Of a stretch of DNA of 10,173 nucleotides, positions 5,618-10,173 are shown one piece after another. The stretch is from Rhodoferax sp. UBA4409 (GTDB lineage: Bacteria; Pseudomonadota; Gammaproteobacteria; Burkholderiales; Burkholderiaceae_C): assembly GCA_002390825.1 (NCBI GenBank), contig DGQR01000089.1:1-10173 (forward strand). Reading direction: 5' to 3'. Position 1 is the stretch's first letter; the number at the start of each line of letters is the position of its first letter. The notes beneath the pieces were generated by a model. The model was not told the origin of the DNA and made no database searches. It saw only the letters and a list, made by a program, of their open reading frames with translations. A program made the position numbers and the translations under genes.

Positions 5618-8600
5618 TTACTCAGCAGAGGTATCGTCCGCACCAGCCACGTCTTCTGTCAAGTCAGCGGTACCTGCCAGTTCAGCGGCCTCCGCTTCGG
5701 CAATAGCACGACGCTCGGCGTCATCCATGGACTCACGGACTTTACGTGCTTCGTGATAAGCCAAGCCGGTACCAGCAGGAATCAAGCGACCAACGATCAC
5801 GTTTTCCTTCAGTCCGCGCAGCTCGTCGCGCTTGCCCATGATGGCAGCCTCGGTCAACACACGGGTAGTTTCCTGGAACGAAGCCGCAGAAATGAAACTG
5901 TCTGTCGACAACGATGCCTTGGTAATACCCAAAAGCAAGTTGGTGAAGGTCGCAGGGATTTTGCCCTCGCCACGCAAAGCGTCGTTGGTGTTGAGCATTT
6001 CAGAGCGCTCCACCTGCTCGCCATTGATGTAGCCGGAATCGCCAGCGTTTTCCACGACGACACGACGCAACATCTGACGAACAATCACTTCGATGTGCTT
6101 GTCGTTGATCTTCACGCCTTGCAAACGGTAAACGTCTTGCACTTCGTCCACAATGTAACGCGCCAACTCTTCTGAGCCCAACAAGCGCAGAATGTCTTGC
6201 GGATCGGCTGGGCCGTCCACCACCGACTCACCCTTGTTGACCACCTGGCCTTCGTGCACCAAGATGTTCTTTTCCTTGGGCACGAGCTCTTCCCAGACCT
6301 TGCCTTCTGGATCGGTGATTTGCAAGCGGACCTTGCCTTTGGTTTCTTTACCGAAGGATACGGTACCGGTCACTTCAGCCAAGACACCCTTGTCTTTGGG
6401 TGAACGTGCTTCAAACAGTTCGGCCACGCGTGGCAGACCACCGGTAATGTCGCGGGTCTTTTGACCTTCGATAGGAATACGGGCCAGCACTTCGCCGGGG
6501 CCCACATCCTGACCGTCACGCACCTGAACCAACGATCCCACAGGGAAACCGATAGTCACGGAGTGGTCGGTTCCGGGAATCTTCACTTCGTGACCCGATG
6601 CATCGATCAGCTTCACCTGTGGACGCACTACCTTGGCAGCGCCGCGACGCTTGGGGTCAATAACCACCAAAGTCGACAAGCCTGTTACCTCATCCACCTG
6701 CTTCGCAACGGTCAGGCCTTCTTCGACGTTTTCGAAATGCGCCTTACCCGCGAACTCGGTAATGATGGGGCGTGTCAAAGGATCCCAGTTCGCCAGAATT
6801 GCGCCAGCCTTGATGGATTGATCCACCTTGACAGTCAACACAGCACCATAAGGAACCTTGTGGCGTTCGCGCTCACGGCCATGCTCATCGTGAATGATGA
6901 TTTCGCCGGAACGAGCAATCACCACCAACTCGCCCTTGCTGTTGGTCACATAGCGCATCGTGGCATTGAAGCCGATGTTGCCGTTGGATTTGGCTTCGAC
7001 GCTGGAAGCGATCGCCGCACGGGATGCCGCACCACCGATGTGGAAGGTACGCATGGTCAGCTGAGTACCGGGTTCACCGATGGACTGCGCTGCGATCACG
7101 CCGACCGCTTCGCCGCCGTTGATCAAACCACCGCGACCCAAGTCACGGCCATAGCACTTGGCACAGATACCAAAGCGGGTTTCACATGTCAGAGCGGTGC
7201 GGACCTTGACTTCGTCCACGCCAGCAGCTTCCAGCATTTCGATTTCGTCTTCGTCCAGCATGGAGCCCGCGGGCAACAGCACGCCACGTGTTTCAGGGTG
7301 CAAGACATCATCCGCAGCGGTACGACCGAGAATACGGTCGCGCAGGGATTCAATCACTTCACCGCCTTCAACAATGGCGCGCATCAGGTAACCACCATGT
7401 GTGCCGCAGTCTTGTTCGGTCACAACCAGATCCTGGGTCACATCGACCAAACGACGTGTCAGGTAACCGGAGTTCGCTGTCTTCAACGCGGTATCGGCCA
7501 GACCCTTACGGGCACCGTGGGTGGAGATGAAGTACTCCAACACGTTCAGACCTTCGCGGAAGTTCGCGGTAATAGGCGTTTCAATGATGGAGCCATCAGG
7601 CTTGGCCATCAGCCCCCGCATACCGGCCACCTGACGGATCTGGGCAGCAGAGCCGCGGGCACCGGAGTCGGCCATCATGTAGATGGAGTTGAAGGATTCC
7701 TGCTGCACCTGGTTGCCATGGCGGTCGGTGACCAATTCCTTGGACAACTTGGCCATCATCACCTTGGACACTTCGTCACCCGACTTGCCCCAGATATCCA
7801 CCACCTTGTTGTAGCGCTCACCGGAAGTCACCAGACCGGACACATACTGCTGCTCGATCTCTTTTACTTCCTTCTGGGCGCGACCGATGATGTCGTGCTT
7901 TTCCTGTGGCACCAACATGTCGTCGATACAGATGGAAATACCGGCCTTCGTTGCCAAACGGAAACCGCTTTGCAGCAGCTTGTCGGCAAACACCACGGTT
8001 TCCTTCAGTCCGCACTTGCGGAAAGACACGTTGATCAGCTTGGAAATTTCCTTCTTCTTCAACGCTTTGTTGATGTTGGCGAAAGGCAGGCCCTTGGGCA
8101 GGATTTCAGACAACAAGGCGCGACCCGCCGTGGTTTCCCACAGCTTGGTTTCAGGCACGAACTCGCCAGTTTCCTTGTTCTTCGTCCATTCGGTCAAACG
8201 AACGTTAATACGTGCGTTCAGTTCCACTTGGCCCGCGTCAAAAGCGCGCTGGACTTCACCGGTATCCGCAAACACCAGACCCTCACCCTTGCCGTTGATA
8301 CGGTCACGGGTGGTGTAGTACAAGCCCAACACCACGTCTTGCGAGGGAACGATGGAAGGTTCGCCGTTGGCAGGGAACAGCACGTTGTTGGAGGCCAGCA
8401 TCAAAGTGCGGGCTTCCATCTGCGCTTCCACCGACAGCGGTACGTGCACAGCCATTTGGTCACCGTCGAAGTCGGCGTTGAAGGCCGCGCAAACGAGAGG
8501 GTGTAACTGGATAGCCTTGCCTTCAATCAGGATAGGCTCAAAAGCTTGGATACCCAAACGGTGCAGCGTTGGCGCACGGTTCAGCATCACGGGGTGCTCT

Positions 8601-9844
8601 TTGATGACCTCTTCCAGAATGTCCCACACCACGGGGGTGCCGGATTCAACTTCTTTCTTGGCAGCCTTGATGGTGGTCGCAATGCCCATGGCTTCCAGGC
8701 GCGCGAAGATGAATGGCTTGAACAGTTCCAAGGCCATCAGCTTAGGCAGACCGCACTGGTGCAGTTTGAGCGTTGGGCCCACGGTAATCACGGAACGACC
8801 GGAGTAATCCACGCGCTTGCCCAGCAAGTTCTGGCGGAAACGGCCGCTCTTACCCTTGATCATGTCGGCCAAGGACTTCAGGGCGCGCTTGTTGGCGCCA
8901 GTCATGGCCTTGCCGCGACGGCCGTTGTCCAGCAAGCTGTCCACGGCTTCTTGCAGCATCCGCTTTTCGTTGCGGGCAATGATTTCAGGGGCCTTCAACT
9001 CCAGCAAACGGCGCAGACGGCTGTTGCGGTTGATGACGCGGCGATACAGGTCGTTCAAGTCGGAGGTCGCAAAGCGGCCGCCGTCCAAGGGAACCAAGGG
9101 ACGCAAGTCCGGTGGCAGCACTGGCAACACGTCCAACACCATCCACTCAGGCTTGATTCCAGACTTCTTGAAGGCTTCCAGCACTTTGAGGCGCTTGGCG
9201 TTCTTCTTGATCTTGAGCTCAGAGCCGGTCAGGTCGTTGCGCAGCTTCTCGATGGAACCATCGATGTCGATGCTTTCCAACAAGTCTTTGATGCCCTCGG
9301 CGCCCATTTTGGCAGTGAATTCATCGCCATACTCTTGGAATTTTGCGTCGTAATCGTCCTCAGACATGATGCTGTATTTCTTCAGCGGGGTCATGCCAGG
9401 GTCGGTCACCACGTATGCTTCGAAGTACAACACTCGCTCGATATCACGCAAAGTCATGTCCAACACCAGGCCCAGACGGCTTGGCAGGGACTTCAGGAAC
9501 CAGATGTGTGCGCAAGGAGCAGCCAAGTCAATGTGACCCATGCGTTCACGACGCACTTTGGTCTGTGTGACTTCAACGCCGCATTTTTCGCAGATCACAC
9601 CGCGGTGCTTCAGGCGCTTGTACTTCCCACACAAGCATTCGTAGTCCTTGATGGGCCCGAAAATCTTGGCGCAAAACAGGCCGTCACGCTCAGGCTTGAA
9701 GGTGCGGTAGTTGATGGTTTCAGGTTTTTTGACTTCGCCGAAAGACCAGGAACGGATCTTTTCAGGCGACGCCATGCCGATCTTGATGGCATCGAAATGC
9801 TCATCCGGCGTGAACTGCTTGAACAGGTCGAGTAAAGATTTCAT
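5618..9844 (-). CDS. rpoC: DNA-directed RNA polymerase subunit beta'
   Basis: A complete beta-prime subunit of 1408 residues (E. coli has 1407). It forms the clamp and, with beta, the active centre of RNA polymerase. The N-terminal zinc ribbon has C70, C72, C85 and C88. The Mg2+-binding active-site motif NADFDGDQ carries D458, D460 and D462. The second zinc site uses C813, C887, C894 and C897. The trigger loop region GEPGTQLTMRTFHIGG spans 923-938 (H935). A proteobacterial-type insertion in the trigger loop follows (roughly 940-1130), and the conserved GGLPRVAELFEAR begins at 1135. The C-terminal tail is acidic and alanine-rich. The start is ATG at 9844 (MKSLLDLFKQ), with AAGGGAAAG (9851-9859) 6 bases before it. 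The open frame extends upstream to 10006, but that part is the out-of-frame shadow of rpoB. The gene lies 19 bases after rpoB, in the same operon, and ends at the terminator at 5562-5601. No intein, insertion or missing residue is seen. Confidence 0.99.
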   Translation of the reverse strand: MKSLLDLFKQFTPDEHFDAIKIGMASPEKIRSWSFGEVKKPETINYRTFKPERDGLFCAKIFGPIKDYECLCGKYKRLKHRGVICEKCGVEVTQTKVRRERMGHIDLAAPCAHIWFLKSLPSRLGLVLDMTLRDIERVLYFEAYVVTDPGMTPLKKYSIMSEDDYDAKFQEYGDEFTAKMGAEGIKDLLESIDIDGSIEKLRNDLTGSELKIKKNAKRLKVLEAFKKSGIKPEWMVLDVLPVLPPDLRPLVPLDGGRFATSDLNDLYRRVINRNSRLRRLLELKAPEIIARNEKRMLQEAVDSLLDNGRRGKAMTGANKRALKSLADMIKGKSGRFRQNLLGKRVDYSGRSVITVGPTLKLHQCGLPKLMALELFKPFIFARLEAMGIATTIKAAKKEVESGTPVVWDILEEVIKEHPVMLNRAPTLHRLGIQAFEPILIEGKAIQLHPLVCAAFNADFDGDQMAVHVPLSVEAQMEARTLMLASNNVLFPANGEPSIVPSQDVVLGLYYTTRDRINGKGEGLVFADTGEVQRAFDAGQVELNARINVRLTEWTKNKETGEFVPETKLWETTAGRALLSEILPKGLPFANINKALKKKEISKLINVSFRKCGLKETVVFADKLLQSGFRLATKAGISICIDDMLVPQEKHDIIGRAQKEVKEIEQQYVSGLVTSGERYNKVVDIWGKSGDEVSKVMMAKLSKELVTDRHGNQVQQESFNSIYMMADSGARGSAAQIRQVAGMRGLMAKPDGSIIETPITANFREGLNVLEYFISTHGARKGLADTALKTANSGYLTRRLVDVTQDLVVTEQDCGTHGGYLMRAIVEGGEVIESLRDRILGRTAADDVLHPETRGVLLPAGSMLDEDEIEMLEAAGVDEVKVRTALTCETRFGICAKCYGRDLGRGGLINGGEAVGVIAAQSIGEPGTQLTMRTFHIGGAASRAAIASSVEAKSNGNIGFNATMRYVTNSKGELVVIARSGEIIIHDEHGRERERHKVPYGAVLTVKVDQSIKAGAILANWDPLTRPIITEFAGKAHFENVEEGLTVAKQVDEVTGLSTLVVIDPKRRGAAKVVRPQVKLIDASGHEVKIPGTDHSVTIGFPVGSLVQVRDGQDVGPGEVLARIPIEGQKTRDITGGLPRVAELFEARSPKDKGVLAEVTGTVSFGKETKGKVRLQITDPEGKVWEELVPKEKNILVHEGQVVNKGESVVDGPADPQDILRLLGSEELARYIVDEVQDVYRLQGVKINDKHIEVIVRQMLRRVVVENAGDSGYINGEQVERSEMLNTNDALRGEGKIPATFTNLLLGITKASLSTDSFISAASFQETTRVLTEAAIMGKRDELRGLKENVIVGRLIPAGTGLAYHEARKVRESMDDAERRAIAEAEAAELAGTADLTEDVAGADDTSAE

Positions 9845-9863
9845 GTGACTCTTTCCCTTGTCT

Positions 9864-10173
9864 TTAAGAACGATCCAGCTCAATGTCGATGCCCAAGGAA
9901 CGGATTTCCTTGACCAGCACATTGAACGATTCCGGCATGCCGGCTTCAATAGAGTGTTCGCCCTTGACGATGTTTTCGTACACCTTGGTACGACCTTGCA
10001 CGTCATCGGACTTGACCGTCAGCATTTCCTGCAGCACGTAAGAAGCACCGTAGGCTTCCAGCGCCCACACTTCCATTTCACCGAAGCGCTGGCCACCGAA
10101 CTGGGCCTTACCGCCCAGAGGCTGTTGGGTCACCAAGCTGTATGGGCCGGTAGAGCGGGCGTGCATCTTGTCG
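9864..10173 (-). CDS. rpoB: DNA-directed RNA polymerase subunit beta, C-terminal part
   Basis: The last 102 residues of the beta subunit, cut by the right window edge. Highly conserved C-terminal blocks are present: MHARSTGPYSLVTQQPLGG, GGQRFGEMEVWALEAYGA, LTVKSDDVQGRTK and MPESFNVLVKEIRSLGIDIE. These contact the clamp of beta-prime and line the region near the active centre. The frame continues past the first methionine (10166) to the window edge with Asp-Lys, so that methionine is internal and not a start. The gene ends TAA, 19 bases before rpoC. Confidence 0.98.
   Translation of the reverse strand, partial: DKMHARSTGPYSLVTQQPLGGKAQFGGQRFGEMEVWALEAYGASYVLQEMLTVKSDDVQGRTKVYENIVKGEHSIEAGMPESFNVLVKEIRSLGIDIELDRS

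Noticed and set aside
5657..5662. Consensus -35 box TTGACA on the minus strand near the end of rpoC
   Set aside because: It is part of rpoC codons. At 17-18 bases only poor -10 matches occur (such as GACGAT), and any transcript would still meet the terminator at 5562-5601.
6461..8506. Very long plus-strand open frame (681 codons) opposite rpoC
   Set aside because: It is the mirror of the strongly codon-biased rpoC gene. Its product is His/Gln/Thr-rich with no recognisable domain, and rpoC on the other strand is certain.
8546..9835. Second long plus-strand open frame (429 codons) opposite the 5' half of rpoC
   Set aside because: Same cause: an antisense shadow of biased codons, with Gln/His-rich low-complexity sequence and no family resemblance.
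9845..10006. N-terminal extension of the rpoC open frame
   Set aside because: These codons are the out-of-frame reading of rpoB. RpoC homology begins at MKSLLDLFKQ, with a good ribosome site before the ATG at 9844.

Overview
The window carries a housekeeping stretch of a betaproteobacterial chromosome, most likely Burkholderiales and probably Comamonadaceae. This rests on RpoC sequence and length, the rsmB / DUF4390 / NtrY-like kinase / short NtrX-like regulator arrangement, and the tRNA-Phe sequence. The genus is not fixed by anything I can see. Every gene lies on the minus strand, so transcription runs from the high coordinates to the low ones. There are no mobile elements, CRISPR arrays, phage genes or disrupted genes.

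From right to left: the end of rpoB (9864-10173, cut by the window edge) and complete rpoC (5618-9844) are the distal part of the RNA polymerase beta / beta-prime operon. A strong intrinsic terminator (5562-5601) closes it. Only about 31 bases later a second compact gene series starts: a small LemA-like membrane-anchored protein (4982-5530), rsmB, the 16S rRNA m5C967 methyltransferase (3660-4985), a secreted DUF4390 protein (3071-3709), an NtrY-like membrane histidine kinase (783-3074) and a response regulator with an NtrX-type Fis DNA-binding end but no AAA+ domain (74-745). Three of the four junctions in this series overlap (4, about 50 and 4 bases) and the last has a 37-base gap, so it looks like one translationally coupled operon. 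A tRNA-Phe(GAA) gene begins 25 bases after the regulator and runs off the left edge. It has its own plausible extended -10 promoter.

Functionally the window combines transcription (RNA polymerase), ribosome maturation (RsmB), translation (tRNA-Phe) and an envelope-sensing two-component system. The kinase and regulator should form a phosphorelay pair. The DUF4390 protein, exported and coupled to the kinase, is a reasonable candidate for an extracytoplasmic partner, but this is inference.

I do not see a clearly undescribed system. The points most worth a second look are the regulator that has lost its sigma-54 activation domain, the DUF4390-kinase coupling, the divergent LemA-like protein, and the lack of room for a promoter between the rpoC terminator and the next operon.
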